Origin: Microcoleus sp. bin48.metabat.b7b8b9.023
GTDB taxonomy: Bacteria > Cyanobacteriota > Cyanobacteriia > Cyanobacteriales > Microcoleaceae
Direction: 5' to 3'
NCBI RefSeq assembly: GCF_013299185.1
Contig: NZ_JAAFKG010000027.1
Coordinates: 20,114-81,475, forward strand
Length of the DNA: 61,362 nt
Below, piece after piece: positions 47,636-57,264 of the stretch. Position 1 is the first letter of the stretch. Each line of letters starts with the position of its first letter. The notes beneath the pieces are model-generated. The model saw only the letters and a list, made by a program, of their open reading frames with translations, searched no databases and had not been told where the DNA came from. The position numbers and the translations under genes were made by a program.

Positions 47636-48701
47636 CGAAACGAACAGGGATGCAGAGGCTTTCGAGCGCCATTTCTTAGACTGGGTATTGCAGGCGCCGA
47701 TCGAGAATGCCTCTAGCGAAGATGAGGAGAGCTTCAATCTGCCCCCTTATTCAGAAGAGTGGGGCAACGAAGACAATTCTGGGGTGGAATACTGGGAATG
47801 GGACGAACCAGACCCGCTGGATTATCAAGTGAGGGCGCACAGCAATGCACCCGCACAACCGCTGACTATTGGAGATATACCGACCGTGCAAGACCGTTTT
47901 CAGACCTTGTTAAAAGAAAGGCTTAGAGCCGAAATCGAATCCAACCCGCCTCTGTTCCCCTGGGAAACAGAAATTAAAAGTTACGACCACGACTACCCAG
48001 ACGATGTAGCCCCCCAATGGGTTCCCCCCCTACATATCTGGACTCCCCAACTACAAAATATTAGATGGGGTCGCCTGCCAATTCCGATCGCCCAAGGGGT
48101 GTTTGCTCAACTGCTAGAACCTTGTCAGGAATTGGTCATGTCGTCACTGCGGGAAGGAGCAAAGTTAGTCCGTGCTGTAGATAGCTTGTTTCCCGACCAA
48201 TCTCAGGAACTTAACGAATTAGCTGGTATCGTACTCCTGGGTGCGACAAGAGGAATTACTGCTTCAGAAGTAGAAGATTTACCGAATTACTCCGAGGCAA
48301 CTACCGATCAACAAATGCTCATGTCGCTGTTGGCCGCCCGAGAAATCATTGACTCTCTAACTTTGGATTGTCCTGTAAATCAGCCGCCAGTTTCCCGAGA
48401 ATGGTTGACAGCTTTGGGTTCGCTGACTCTGCAAGCTCAATACCTGTCCAACCGCAATACAGAACCACCAAGGCCGTGTTTAAGAGTTGAATGCGAATTT
48501 CCTGGGGGAGGAAGTTTGGAACTCAAGGGAGGAGATGCCGAAGCAACTGCACATCGTCCGAATTCCGGGCATTTAAGTGTGGAGTTGTTCGATCCGCAAC
48601 CGGATAAGATTTATGCCTTAGAAGTTCGATTCCAAAACTTCGAGACTAGACCTCTGATGTTTGCTATTCGTCCAGTTTTGTCAGGACAAGATAGCAACTA
48701 A
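47628..48701 (+). CDS. patU: PatU-family protein, partner of HetZ
   Basis: A 357-aa soluble acidic protein matching PatU by position and by traits such as PPLFPWETEI and the C-terminal beta-rich DPQPDKIYALEVRFQNF. In Anabaena 7120 the corresponding gene is split into patU5 and patU3; here it is one frame. ATG 47628 lies inside the last codons of hetZ (8-bp overlap) with AGAAGGGG about 11 bases upstream, so the pair is translationally coupled. The longer frame from TTG 47577 would begin deep inside hetZ. In heterocystous species PatU affects spacing of heterocysts; its role here is unknown. Confidence 0.8.
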   Translation: MNNETNRDAEAFERHFLDWVLQAPIENASSEDEESFNLPPYSEEWGNEDNSGVEYWEWDEPDPLDYQVRAHSNAPAQPLTIGDIPTVQDRFQTLLKERLRAEIESNPPLFPWETEIKSYDHDYPDDVAPQWVPPLHIWTPQLQNIRWGRLPIPIAQGVFAQLLEPCQELVMSSLREGAKLVRAVDSLFPDQSQELNELAGIVLLGATRGITASEVEDLPNYSEATTDQQMLMSLLAAREIIDSLTLDCPVNQPPVSREWLTALGSLTLQAQYLSNRNTEPPRPCLRVECEFPGGGSLELKGGDAEATAHRPNSGHLSVELFDPQPDKIYALEVRFQNFETRPLMFAIRPVLSGQDSN

Positions 48702-48851
48702 AAAAATACAATTAGAGTAAATCATGTATATTTTTACTCTGTGGTTTGACCTCACACACACAAAAACAAATTCAATCCCCCGACCTCGCTCGTGGGAAGC
48801 CAAAAAAATTAGATTTTAGTTAAAACCGTCTCAGATTTATCTGTGGAGTTA

Positions 48852-48879
48852 ATCTAAAATCTAAAATCTAAAATCTACA
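48852..48879. repeat. ATCTAAA heptamers upstream of the transglutaminase-like gene
   Basis: Three exact ATCTAAA units and a fourth altered one (ATCTACA), ending about 25 bp before ATG 48904. Same heptamer as at 12832-12866, again in a 5' leader. Confidence 0.85.
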
Positions 48880-48903
48880 ATCGACTGACTTGGATGGGTG
48901 CAC

Positions 48904-51297
48904 ATGACAACTGATAACCTGCGAAAAATACCTGTTTTGGGTAAGCTGTGGGAGCAGATTGAGGCGATGCCTCCGCCGGTGATTGAGGATTCTTTACTGC
49001 TGCGAATCCTGGTTCAGTTGTTGGTAATTGTGGGGATTGTGGCGACAGACGTTGCTGCTGAAGAAGCGCTGAACCTGTGGGCTGTGCCTGTTAGCATTGT
49101 GGGAGCAACTTGGAGTTGGTACCGCCGCCGCGATCGCAATGTGGCTGCTAAGTTCTGCATAGCTATTGCCATGCTGGTGGCGCTGTTCGCTTTTTTTACC
49201 CGTTTGATAGGGGAATTGAACGATACCCGGTTAGTTTTGGCGCAACTGTTAATTCACATTCAAGTGCTGCACAGCTTCGATTTGCCCCGCCGCAAAGATT
49301 TGGGCTATTCGATCGTGATCGGGTTGATTTTGTTGAGTGTAGCGGCGACTATCAGTCAAACGCTGACTTTTGGGCCGTTGCTAGTGGTGTTTTTGGCTTT
49401 AGCGCTGCCGACTTTGGTGTTGGATTATCGATCGCGCTTGGGACTTTCCAAAGCAGACGATAGCAAGCAGAAAGTAGAAGGTGCAGCCAAAAATAAGAAC
49501 TGGTCACTATTTGCTGCTACTCTATCCCCCAAGTATTTTGGTTGGCTGCTAGCGATAACTGTTGGGTTGGGGCTGACTATTTTTGCGTTTTTGCCGCGCC
49601 TCCCAGGCTATCAGTTGCGGACTTTTCCTGTCAGTGCTCCCATTGAATATCAGGGGGAATTTGACTCGCGCAGCATTTTAAATCCGGGGTATGTCAGAGG
49701 GGGAAATGAACAAGGGACTGGCGGAGGAAGGGGGAGAAACCCAGACAAAGGGCCAGGAGAGGTGGACTCTACTTTTTATTACGGTTTCAACCAGCGCATC
49801 AATCAGAATTTGCGGGGGGAAATGAAACCCCAAGTGGTGATGCGGGTGCGATCGCAAGCGGCGGGTTTTTGGCGGGTGTTGGGCTTTGACAAGTACACTG
49901 GTCAGGGTTGGGAAATTTCTCGCAACGAACAAGCTCAAAAGGTTACTAGACCTAGCTGGTCTTATCAATTTTACCTGAATCCATTTCCGAATGCGCCTCG
50001 GACTCAAGAGGTGATTCAAAGTTATACTATTATTGCTCAGTTGCCGAATTTGATTCCGGCTTTAAACAAACCAAAGGAACTTTATTTTCCAAGTCCAGAG
50101 GTGGCGGTTGATGCGGAGGGGGGTTTGCGAGCGCCTGCGGAATTGGGAGAGGGCGTGACTTATACGGTGATTTCTAATGTGCCTTTCCGCGAGCGGGCTG
50201 AGTTGAATAAAACTGGTACAGATTACCCGAAAAACATTCGCAAGTTCTATTTGGACGTGCCGCCGAAAATTGCAGCCAAGGTGCGGGCAAAAACTGAGGA
50301 AATTTTGCAGGCTAGAACTAGAGTAGCTAAGTCGGAAAGGGCGATCGACTCTCCCTACGAAAAAGCTTTGTATTTAGCTCAATATTTGAAGCAAAACCCT
50401 AATTATAAAATTGAAAAAGCCTTGCCTTATTTAGAAGAAACTGAAGATTTGGTTGAGGGTTTTCTGTTTGGCTATCAAAACACCCAGGATGGCAAAAAAG
50501 TGACTGGTGGATATCCAGATCACTTTGCGACGGTACTGGCAATTATGCTCAGATCGATCGGGATTCCGGCGCGAGTGGCTGGCGGTTTCGACACGGGGGA
50601 GTTCAACCCGTTTACTGGTTTGTATGTGGTGAAAAATACCGACGCTTTCATGATGACGGAAGTATATTTTCCCAATTACGGCTGGTTTGGTTTTAATCCG
50701 ATTCCAGGTTATCCACTGATTCCCGCTTCGGTGGAAGACAACCAGACTTTTAGCGCGCTGGAATGGTTTTGGAAGTGGATCGCGGGTTGGCTACCGACGC
50801 CTCTGAGAAGCGGATTAGATTCAGTCATCGGTTTTGTAATTCGCTGGATAACTTTGATTCTGGGCTGGTTTCTGGGACAGTTTGCGAAGGGTTGGGTGGG
50901 GTTGTTTACTGGGTTAATTAGTGCGATCGCATTTGGCTTCATTGGCTGGTTAATGTGGCAAGGGTGGCGCAAGTGGCGCTACCGGCGTTGGCTGGGTAAG
51001 TTGGCGCCCGTGGAAGGAGTTTATCAGCAAATGTTGCAGGATTTGGCGAGTCGGGGATTTCCCAAGCAGAAAGCTCAAACGCCTTTGGAGTATGCTGAGG
51101 CAATGCGCGGCCATCATGCAATCGATGAAGCTGAGGTAATTGAGGAAGTTTCGCAAGCTTACGTGCGGTGGAAGTACGGTGGCGAAGCGGGAAATTTGGA
51201 TCAGTTGCGGCGGTTGGTGGATAATTTAAGGCGATCGCACTTAAAGAAACTGAAAAACCGCTGGTTGTCAAAATTCGCAACCCCCAACGTCAGGTAA
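48904..51297 (+). CDS. TgpA-like membrane transglutaminase homologue, triad apparently lost
   Basis: A 797-aa inner-membrane protein. Several N-terminal spans (within res. 25-165 and near 195-220) precede a large periplasmic part with a transglutaminase-like fold (about 480-610), then two more spans (about 640-690) and a cytosolic DUF4129-type tail (LAPVEGVYQQML…TPLEYAEAM). The catalytic sites seem replaced: the usual Cys in G-x-C-x-H-F-A is Pro538 (GYPDHFATVL), the His of the DxHAW motif is Phe582 (DAFMMTEVYFP) and the Asp of GFDP is Asn598 (GFNPIPG). The fold motifs between (IGIPARVAGGF) are kept. It may be a non-catalytic scaffold or use other chemistry. ATG 48904 is preferred to GTG 48898. 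Confidence 0.87.
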   Translation: MTTDNLRKIPVLGKLWEQIEAMPPPVIEDSLLLRILVQLLVIVGIVATDVAAEEALNLWAVPVSIVGATWSWYRRRDRNVAAKFCIAIAMLVALFAFFTRLIGELNDTRLVLAQLLIHIQVLHSFDLPRRKDLGYSIVIGLILLSVAATISQTLTFGPLLVVFLALALPTLVLDYRSRLGLSKADDSKQKVEGAAKNKNWSLFAATLSPKYFGWLLAITVGLGLTIFAFLPRLPGYQLRTFPVSAPIEYQGEFDSRSILNPGYVRGGNEQGTGGGRGRNPDKGPGEVDSTFYYGFNQRINQNLRGEMKPQVVMRVRSQAAGFWRVLGFDKYTGQGWEISRNEQAQKVTRPSWSYQFYLNPFPNAPRTQEVIQSYTIIAQLPNLIPALNKPKELYFPSPEVAVDAEGGLRAPAELGEGVTYTVISNVPFRERAELNKTGTDYPKNIRKFYLDVPPKIAAKVRAKTEEILQARTRVAKSERAIDSPYEKALYLAQYLKQNPNYKIEKALPYLEETEDLVEGFLFGYQNTQDGKKVTGGYPDHFATVLAIMLRSIGIPARVAGGFDTGEFNPFTGLYVVKNTDAFMMTEVYFPNYGWFGFNPIPGYPLIPASVEDNQTFSALEWFWKWIAGWLPTPLRSGLDSVIGFVIRWITLILGWFLGQFAKGWVGLFTGLISAIAFGFIGWLMWQGWRKWRYRRWLGKLAPVEGVYQQMLQDLASRGFPKQKAQTPLEYAEAMRGHHAIDEAEVIEEVSQAYVRWKYGGEAGNLDQLRRLVDNLRRSHLKKLKNRWLSKFATPNVR

Positions 51298-51298
51298 A

Positions 51299-51389
51299 GG
51301 TTCGTAGTGAGGACTTTAGTCCTTCTTAAAGGTTCGTAGTGAGGACTTTAGTCCGCAAATAAAGGTTCGTAGTGAGGACTTTAGTCCGC
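51299..51389. repeat. Three GTAGTGAGGACTTTAGTCC repeat units
   Basis: Three direct copies beginning at 51301, 51333 and 51366 with ~33-bp spacing, starting right at the stop codon of the transglutaminase-like gene. Same family as 1-325 and 11697-12128; all three arrays lie directly at gene 3' ends. Confidence 0.93.
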
Positions 51390-51561
51390 ATCAATCAGAG
51401 GACTCACATTCCCAGCGATCGAACCAATTGTATTAGGGTTTGTAGCCCACATTCCGCACCCCAACATATTCCAGGTATAGCGGATCGAGCTCTCATATGA
51501 GGTACGTAGTTGGGCTTTAGCCCTCCAGGTTTAGTGGTTATATAAGCTGTCAGTCATGCCT

Positions 51562-51699
51562 CAATACGGTTCACTTAAGACAGATCCCCCCTAACTCCCC
51601 TAAAAAAGGGGGGGACAAGAATGCTCTCAAAGTGGGTCTTCTTAAGGGGGATGCGAGGGGGATCTCCGGCGCATAAATAGTGTTAAGTGAACCGTATTG
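51562..51699. mobile_element. MITE with perfect terminal repeats and 10-bp target duplication
   Basis: A 138-bp element with inverted ends CAATACGGTTCACTTAA at the left and TTAAGTGAACCGTATTG at the right, flanked on both sides by AGTCATGCCT (51552-51561 and 51700-51709). The interior has AGATCCCCCCTAACTCCCC, AAAAAAGGGGGGG, TGCTCTCAAAGTGGG and GGGGGATCTCCGG. There is no reading frame, so it must be moved by a transposase elsewhere. Perfect ends and duplication mean recent insertion. It landed next to a TATAGCC-type inverted end (51709-51731). Confidence 0.88.
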
Positions 51700-51906
51700 A
51701 GTCATGCCTCATCTTTTTGAGAAAGGCTATATAATATTTATTTTCAGTGCGAATTTAAGCATTGGGCAAAACATAGATGAATTAATTTTGATTGCGGAAT
51801 GTTTTTCTAATGAATATCAAAATCAAATTATTCATCTACCTCTAACTCAAATAGAATACTAATTATTCTTATGTTAAACTGATATTAGAACATTGGAGGT
51901 TTTCCC

Positions 51907-52515
51907 ATGATTCAAGCAATATCCAAGTTAATAACTTTCGATGAGTTTCTGGAGTGGAAGCCAGAAAGCGGACGCTATGAACTACGTAACGGAGTTATTG
52001 TTGAGATGCCTAATCCAACTGGTAAACATTCAGTCATCGCAGGTTTCCAGGCCCTAGAATTTGGTTTTGAAATTAGGCGATTACAACTTCCTTACTTTAT
52101 TCCCAAGGAATGTACAATTAAATTCAGCGATAACTTAGGCTACGATCCAGATGTGATTGTATTAGATAAACAAGCCGTAGAAGCCAATGAGTCTCGATGG
52201 GAACGAGAATCAGTTATTACTCAGGGAGATTCTGTTAAGTTAGTTGTGGAAGTTGTCAGCACAAATTGGCGCGATGATTATGCACATAAGATGATCGAAT
52301 ATGAAGCATTAGGCATTTCTGAATACTGGATTGTCGATTATCTGGGTTTGGGAGGTAGCCGTTATATTGGTTCTCCAAAACAGCCTACTTTGTCGGTTTG
52401 TCAATTGGTAGATGGTGAATATCAGGTTAAGCTGTTTCGGGGAGATGAGAGAATTGAGTCGGCGGTATTTCCCGAGTTGACTTTGACAGCGGAACAAATT
52501 TTTAATGGCGGGTAA
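51907..52515 (+). CDS. Uma2-family (DUF820) PD-(D/E)XK nuclease-like protein
   Basis: A 202-aa soluble protein of the family that is greatly expanded in cyanobacteria. The nuclease-like core has Asp in GYDPDVIVLD and Glu in LVVEVVS with the following NWRDDYAHKMIEYEALGISEYWIVD block, giving the D…ExV…K pattern. A strong Shine-Dalgarno GGAGG lies 8 bases before ATG 51907. The physiological role of the family is unsettled; relatives often sit in accessory DNA. It is preceded by a MITE and followed by about 400 bp without a gene. Confidence 0.9.
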   Translation: MIQAISKLITFDEFLEWKPESGRYELRNGVIVEMPNPTGKHSVIAGFQALEFGFEIRRLQLPYFIPKECTIKFSDNLGYDPDVIVLDKQAVEANESRWERESVITQGDSVKLVVEVVSTNWRDDYAHKMIEYEALGISEYWIVDYLGLGGSRYIGSPKQPTLSVCQLVDGEYQVKLFRGDERIESAVFPELTLTAEQIFNGG

Positions 52516-52916
52516 AAAAGCCGGGTTTCTCTGCATTACACCCGCAGTCCGCGAGGGGTTTAAACTCCTACCTAAAAGCAAAAGTCCTCTCGGACTGATT
52601 ATTTATTTAGTTTTCTTGAGAGGACTTTCGCTATAAGAGGGGGAATTAATTCCCTGGCGGACTTTGGGGTTAAGTTAGCATATATCGGCACTGCGATGTC
52701 CCGTATTTTCTCGAATCGCAAACTACTTATCTCATCAAAATCGACCAACTAGGAACGTCAGACAAACCTTCATATACACAAATCAAGTAATCTGTCAATA
52801 CAACTTGAGCAAATAGGCCGCCAGATTGGAAAATTAAATAATTCTTGCAGTTGAGCTGGGGCTGCTTGTATTTGTGGTACAAATGAGGGAATAAAGAATG
52901 TTGAAGGTCACGCCTC
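52516..52916. other. Intergenic region, no gene
   Basis: About 400 bp. A GAGAGGACTTT…AAAGTCCTCTCG inverted pair (near 52581 and 52617) could form a stem after the Uma2 gene. A short minus-strand frame (52727-52918) has no family features and runs into the next start codon, so I discount it. Confidence 0.5.
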
Positions 52917-55900
52917 ATGGATGAAAACCGCGTCCGAGCTTACCTGAATCTGATTCAATTGCTGCTGAGTTGTCCGGCTGGGGAAGAGGGGAATGTATTG
53001 CAGGATCACTCTGAGTTAGTTGACTCAGGCTTGATTGAAGTGATGCAGGAAGTGGCGAGTCGGATGGCGGCGGATGGCGAACAAAATGCGGCTTTTTTGC
53101 AGCAATTGGCGGATCAAATTAGTCAAGCTTTGGCTCAAAAGACGCAGGGAGGAGATGCAGACCGCAATTCTGCTTATCTGCAATTGATTAATGCGCTGCT
53201 GAGTTGTCCTAGTGATCGAGAACAGCAGATTTTACAGACTAACTCGGAATTGCTGGATCACGGGTTTCTGCAAGCTTGCGAGGACGTAGCGACAAATTTT
53301 GAAGAACAAGGAGAGAAGAAGGGTGCTAATTTTTTGCGAAATCTTGCCAGTCGGCTAGGGAAACTCTTGGGCTTAACATCCTCTGGGGGTAATGATGTTG
53401 AGAATAAATCACCAAGGGATTATCTAGCATTTTTACAATTACTATTGCAGACAGAAGCTAAGAATTATGGTGGGGATTCCGAACCGATTCATGCAGTATT
53501 GCAAGCAAATCTAGACAAGCTAAATCTCAATTTAATTCCTTTTTTTCAACAAAAGATACCTATAATTCTGGCTGGAATAGATGAACCAGAGCAAAGTCAA
53601 ATAATTGCTGCTTTAATTGAAAGTATTGCTGTTAGGATTTACGAATTTATCAGAGGCAGTAGGGCTGACAATCTGGAAATTGCGATTGCTGCCTACAAAT
53701 TCGTGCTTTCGATTCGTACCTTTGAAACTAACCCAGAAAAATGGGCGCAGACGCAAAATAATCTGGGAAATGCTTACTATTTAAGAATCAGGGGAGAAAA
53801 GGCAGAGAATATCGAACAGGCGATCGCATCTTACACCGCCGCACTGAAAGTCTACAGCCACGAAGGCTTTCCCGAACAATGGGCAATGACCCAAAATAAT
53901 CTGGCTACCGCCTACAGTGACAGAATTAGGGGAGAGAGGGCAGAGAATATCGAACAGGCGATCGCATCTTACACCGCCGCACTGAAAGTCTACAGCCATG
54001 AAGGCTTTCCCCAACAATGGGCAATGACCCAAAATAATCTGGCTACTGCCTACAGTGACAGAATTAGGGGAGAGAGGGCAGAGAATATCGAACAGGCGAT
54101 CGCATCTTACACCGCCGCACTGAAAGTCTACAGCCGCGAAGGCTTTCCCGAACAGTTGGCAATGACCCAAAATAATCTGGCAAACGCCTACAGTAAAAGA
54201 ATCATGGGAGAGAGAACAGAGAATATCGAACAGGCGATCGCATCTTATACCGCCGCACTAGAAGTCCTGACTCGCGAAGCCTTTCCCCAAGATTGGGCAA
54301 TGACCCAAAATAATCTGGCTGCTGCCTACAGTAACAGAATCAGGGGAGACAGGGCAGACAATATCGAACAGGCGATCGCATCTTACACTGCCACACTCGA
54401 ACTCTATACCCGCGAAGCCTTTCCCCAAGATTGGGCAACGACCCAAAATAATCTGGCAAATGCGTACAGTAACAGAATCAGGGGAGACAGGGCAGACAAT
54501 ATCGAAATGGCGATCGCATCTTACACTATCGCACTTGTCCAAGTCCTGACCCGCGAAGCCTTTCCCGAACAATGGGCAACGACGCAAAATAATCTGGCTA
54601 CTGCCTACAGTAACAGAATCAGGGGAGACAGGGCAGACAATATCGAAATGGCGATCGCATCTTACACTGCAACACTTGTCGAAGTCCGCACCCGCGAAGC
54701 CTTTCCCGAACAATGGGCAACGACGCAAAATAATCTGGCTGCTGCCTACTATTTCAGAATCAGGGAAAACAGGGCAAACAATATCGAAATGGCGATCGCA
54801 TTGTACACTGCTGCACTCGAAGTCCGCACCTGCGAAGCCTTTCCTGAAGATTGGGCAACGACGCAAAATAATCTGGCTGCTGCCTACAGTGACAGAATCA
54901 TTGGAGAAAGGGTAGACAATATTAAAATGGCCATCGCATCTTACACTGCTGCACTCGAAGTCTACACCCGCGAGGCTTTCCCGCAAGACCATGCTGAAAC
55001 CTTATTTAATTTAGGGCTTGCCTATCGAGAAGTTCCCAACTTACAGCAAGCGCACGATACTTTTGCTCATGCAATTGATACCGTAGAATTTCTGCGAGGC
55101 GAGATTCATTCGGGAGATGAAACCAAGCAGAAATTAGCCGAAGAATGGAATAAACTTTATCAGGAAATGGTAAAACTTTGCATAGAAATAAAAAACTACA
55201 CCGCAGCCATAGAATACGCCGAACGCAGCAAAGCCCGCAACTTAGTAGAACTCCTTGCCACCCGCGACCTCTACCCCAAAGGTAACATTCCCGAAACCGT
55301 TCTAAACGAACTCTCGCGCCTGCGTCGAGAAATTGATGCCGAACAGCGACAACTCGAAATAGAACAGACAAATCATAACAGCAATGGTGTCACGATATCG
55401 GGAGAACGCAGCCCCCAAATCGACAACCTACAAATCACCATTCGCGAGCGTCGATCCTATCTAACCCAATTACGGCAACAACTAGATGAATTAATTGTCC
55501 GCGACATCACACCCATCGACCCCGACTTCGCACTCACCCAAGAAGTTAAAAGCATCTCCTACAGCGAAATTCAATCCCTCACAGCAGAAAACACCGCTAT
55601 CCTTCAGTGGTACATTACAAACGAGAAATTCCTTGCTTTCATCATCACCCCAAAATCATCAACTCCTATTGTCTGGCAATCTTCAACAGCAGACTTTGAA
55701 GCCTTGGAAAATTTGGATAACGAGTATCAGAAAGACTATAAAAACTACACAGAGAGCAAATCACCAAACAAAGATCTCCAATGGCAGCAAAAACTCACCT
55801 CCCGCCTTCAAAACCTAGCTGAGATTTTGCATCTTGATGAGATTTTAAAGAATATTCCGAAACAGTGCAGCCAACTAATTCTAATTCCCCACCGCTTCCT

Positions 55901-56783
55901 GCACCTGTTTCCCCTTCACGCCTTGCCAGTTAGCCATGAAACCTGGCAGCGGTTTAATTCAGAAACCCCGTCTCCAGAACCCACTAATCCTTGCCCGCTA
56001 GATTGCTTCAAACAAGGTGTCCGCTACGCCCCCAGTTGCCAACTCCTGCAACAGGCACAAAGCCGAAAACGTCCTAATTTTACACACCTATTTGCGATCG
56101 CCAATCCTACCAAAGACCGCTATTTAATTGAACTTGAAGCCGCCAACATTTGTGAACTATTCAAGCCTAATGATTTCTTGGTAAAGAAAGATGATGCCAA
56201 CAAGAAAGCCATCCAAAGCCAACAACTCAGCCTTGCCAACTGCGCCCATTTCGGTTGTCACGGTAAGTTTGAGCCTGACTCGCCTTTGGAATCAGCCCTC
56301 CAATTGGCAAATAAGGAACGTTTGACACTGCTGGAAATATTGAATCTTGACCTAAATCAATGTCGCCTTGTCACCCTCTCCGCCTGCGAAACTGGATTGA
56401 CAGAATCCAAAACCAGCGATGAATATATCGGCTTACCTTTTGGCTTTCTGTTGGCTGGTAGCCCTAGTATGGTTAGTACCCTTTGGGAAGTGGATCAACT
56501 AGCCAGCACTTTGTTACTGATGCGGTTCTATGAAAACCTAGAAACTCTGTCAACGGCTGCTGCTCTCAATGAAGCACAACAATGGCTGCGGAATTTGACC
56601 TCAGAGGAGCTTGAAGCAGTATTAGAACGCCTCAAACCCCAAATCGATCGAATATTTGAGCAACTGCCTCTAAAATACCGCACGCTTCACGTGGAAGCTC
56701 GTCTGAATCGCGCACGCAATCGCCAGCCGTTTCCCTTTGTTGAACCTCATTACTGGGCTGGCTTCACTGCGATCGGTGTTTAG
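52917..56783 (+). CDS. TPR-CHAT caspase-like protease
   Basis: A 1288-aa soluble protein. The N-terminus has a duplicated ~70-aa helical module (AYLNLIQLLLSCPAGEEG… and AYLQLINALLSCPSDREQ…). Residues ~275-735 hold nine near-identical 46-47-aa repeats (WAMTQNNLATAYSDRIRGER pattern) plus a tenth diverged TPR, then a coiled-coil linker (~790-860), and a CHAT domain (~900-1288) with catalytic His1115 in HFGCHG and Cys1157 in LSACETG. CHAT proteases act in bacterial defence and programmed cleavage, for example the TPR-CHAT partner of type III-E CRISPR; here no CRISPR is present. The repeats suggest a ligand- or partner-binding superhelix that gates the protease (inference). ATG 52917 has AAGG about 10 bases ahead. 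The 3' end overlaps a convergent gene by 4 bp. Confidence 0.93.
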   Translation: MDENRVRAYLNLIQLLLSCPAGEEGNVLQDHSELVDSGLIEVMQEVASRMAADGEQNAAFLQQLADQISQALAQKTQGGDADRNSAYLQLINALLSCPSDREQQILQTNSELLDHGFLQACEDVATNFEEQGEKKGANFLRNLASRLGKLLGLTSSGGNDVENKSPRDYLAFLQLLLQTEAKNYGGDSEPIHAVLQANLDKLNLNLIPFFQQKIPIILAGIDEPEQSQIIAALIESIAVRIYEFIRGSRADNLEIAIAAYKFVLSIRTFETNPEKWAQTQNNLGNAYYLRIRGEKAENIEQAIASYTAALKVYSHEGFPEQWAMTQNNLATAYSDRIRGERAENIEQAIASYTAALKVYSHEGFPQQWAMTQNNLATAYSDRIRGERAENIEQAIASYTAALKVYSREGFPEQLAMTQNNLANAYSKRIMGERTENIEQAIASYTAALEVLTREAFPQDWAMTQNNLAAAYSNRIRGDRADNIEQAIASYTATLELYTREAFPQDWATTQNNLANAYSNRIRGDRADNIEMAIASYTIALVQVLTREAFPEQWATTQNNLATAYSNRIRGDRADNIEMAIASYTATLVEVRTREAFPEQWATTQNNLAAAYYFRIRENRANNIEMAIALYTAALEVRTCEAFPEDWATTQNNLAAAYSDRIIGERVDNIKMAIASYTAALEVYTREAFPQDHAETLFNLGLAYREVPNLQQAHDTFAHAIDTVEFLRGEIHSGDETKQKLAEEWNKLYQEMVKLCIEIKNYTAAIEYAERSKARNLVELLATRDLYPKGNIPETVLNELSRLRREIDAEQRQLEIEQTNHNSNGVTISGERSPQIDNLQITIRERRSYLTQLRQQLDELIVRDITPIDPDFALTQEVKSISYSEIQSLTAENTAILQWYITNEKFLAFIITPKSSTPIVWQSSTADFEALENLDNEYQKDYKNYTESKSPNKDLQWQQKLTSRLQNLAEILHLDEILKNIPKQCSQLILIPHRFLHLFPLHALPVSHETWQRFNSETPSPEPTNPCPLDCFKQGVRYAPSCQLLQQAQSRKRPNFTHLFAIANPTKDRYLIELEAANICELFKPNDFLVKKDDANKKAIQSQQLSLANCAHFGCHGKFEPDSPLESALQLANKERLTLLEILNLDLNQCRLVTLSACETGLTESKTSDEYIGLPFGFLLAGSPSMVSTLWEVDQLASTLLLMRFYENLETLSTAAALNEAQQWLRNLTSEELEAVLERLKPQIDRIFEQLPLKYRTLHVEARLNRARNRQPFPFVEPHYWAGFTAIGV

Positions 56784-57166
56784 CAATCCTTGCAAAACTT
56801 GTCCAGACCTCTTCTACTGATGTAAATAAGTACCAGTGTTAGTGGTAATGCTGGGTAAGCAGCGGCTGCTACTAGCCAACCCAATCCACCAGCAAAACTT
56901 TGACTCAATACTTCTTTAAAGGCGGGCGTACAAATATGAACACGCAATTTATCGGCTAATTTTTCTAACCAGCTAGGTTCATTCGGGTCTTCGTCACCCA
57001 CACTATTGTTGTCATCTGATTCTCCTGACTCAATTGCTACCGTTTCGGCGGCATATTCTAAATCGCCTTCACACTTTTCAAGCAGATCAAGGGCTTTCAG
57101 CGCATCGGGATATTCTGCTAATTGCGAGCGGTATTGTTCTATTTCTGCTTGGGTAACGGTAGTCAT
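56780..57166 (-). CDS. Small C-terminally membrane-anchored protein of unknown function
   Basis: A 128-aa protein. The N-terminal helical domain (QAEIEQYRSQLAEYPDALKALDLLEKCEGDLEYAAETVA) is followed by a very acidic linker (SGESDDNNSVGDEDPNEP), an amphipathic stretch and one or two hydrophobic segments near the end (GLGWLVAAAAYPALPLTLVLIYI) with a basic tail. I do not recognise the family. Its stop overlaps the CHAT protease stop by 4 bp in convergent orientation, and it lies about 100 bp after the MazF-like toxin gene on the same strand, so it could be the third gene of that operon or a partner of the protease. ATG 57166 is chosen over ATG/other starts further up (to 57253) because the N-terminus is cleaner. 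Confidence 0.65.
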   Translation of the reverse strand: MTTVTQAEIEQYRSQLAEYPDALKALDLLEKCEGDLEYAAETVAIESGESDDNNSVGDEDPNEPSWLEKLADKLRVHICTPAFKEVLSQSFAGGLGWLVAAAAYPALPLTLVLIYISRRGLDKFCKDC

Positions 57167-57264
57167 ATAATTTTTGCTATCCTGAGAGTTAACTATTCTT
57201 ATTTTGCCATAAGCTACCAACAGCTTATCCAGAAAATTTATGGAAAAGGCCACAACTCATTCAC

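Noticed and set aside
53781..54992. Minus-strand frames opposite the TPR repeats
   Set aside because: They repeat with the same 138-bp period and are shadows of the coding strand.
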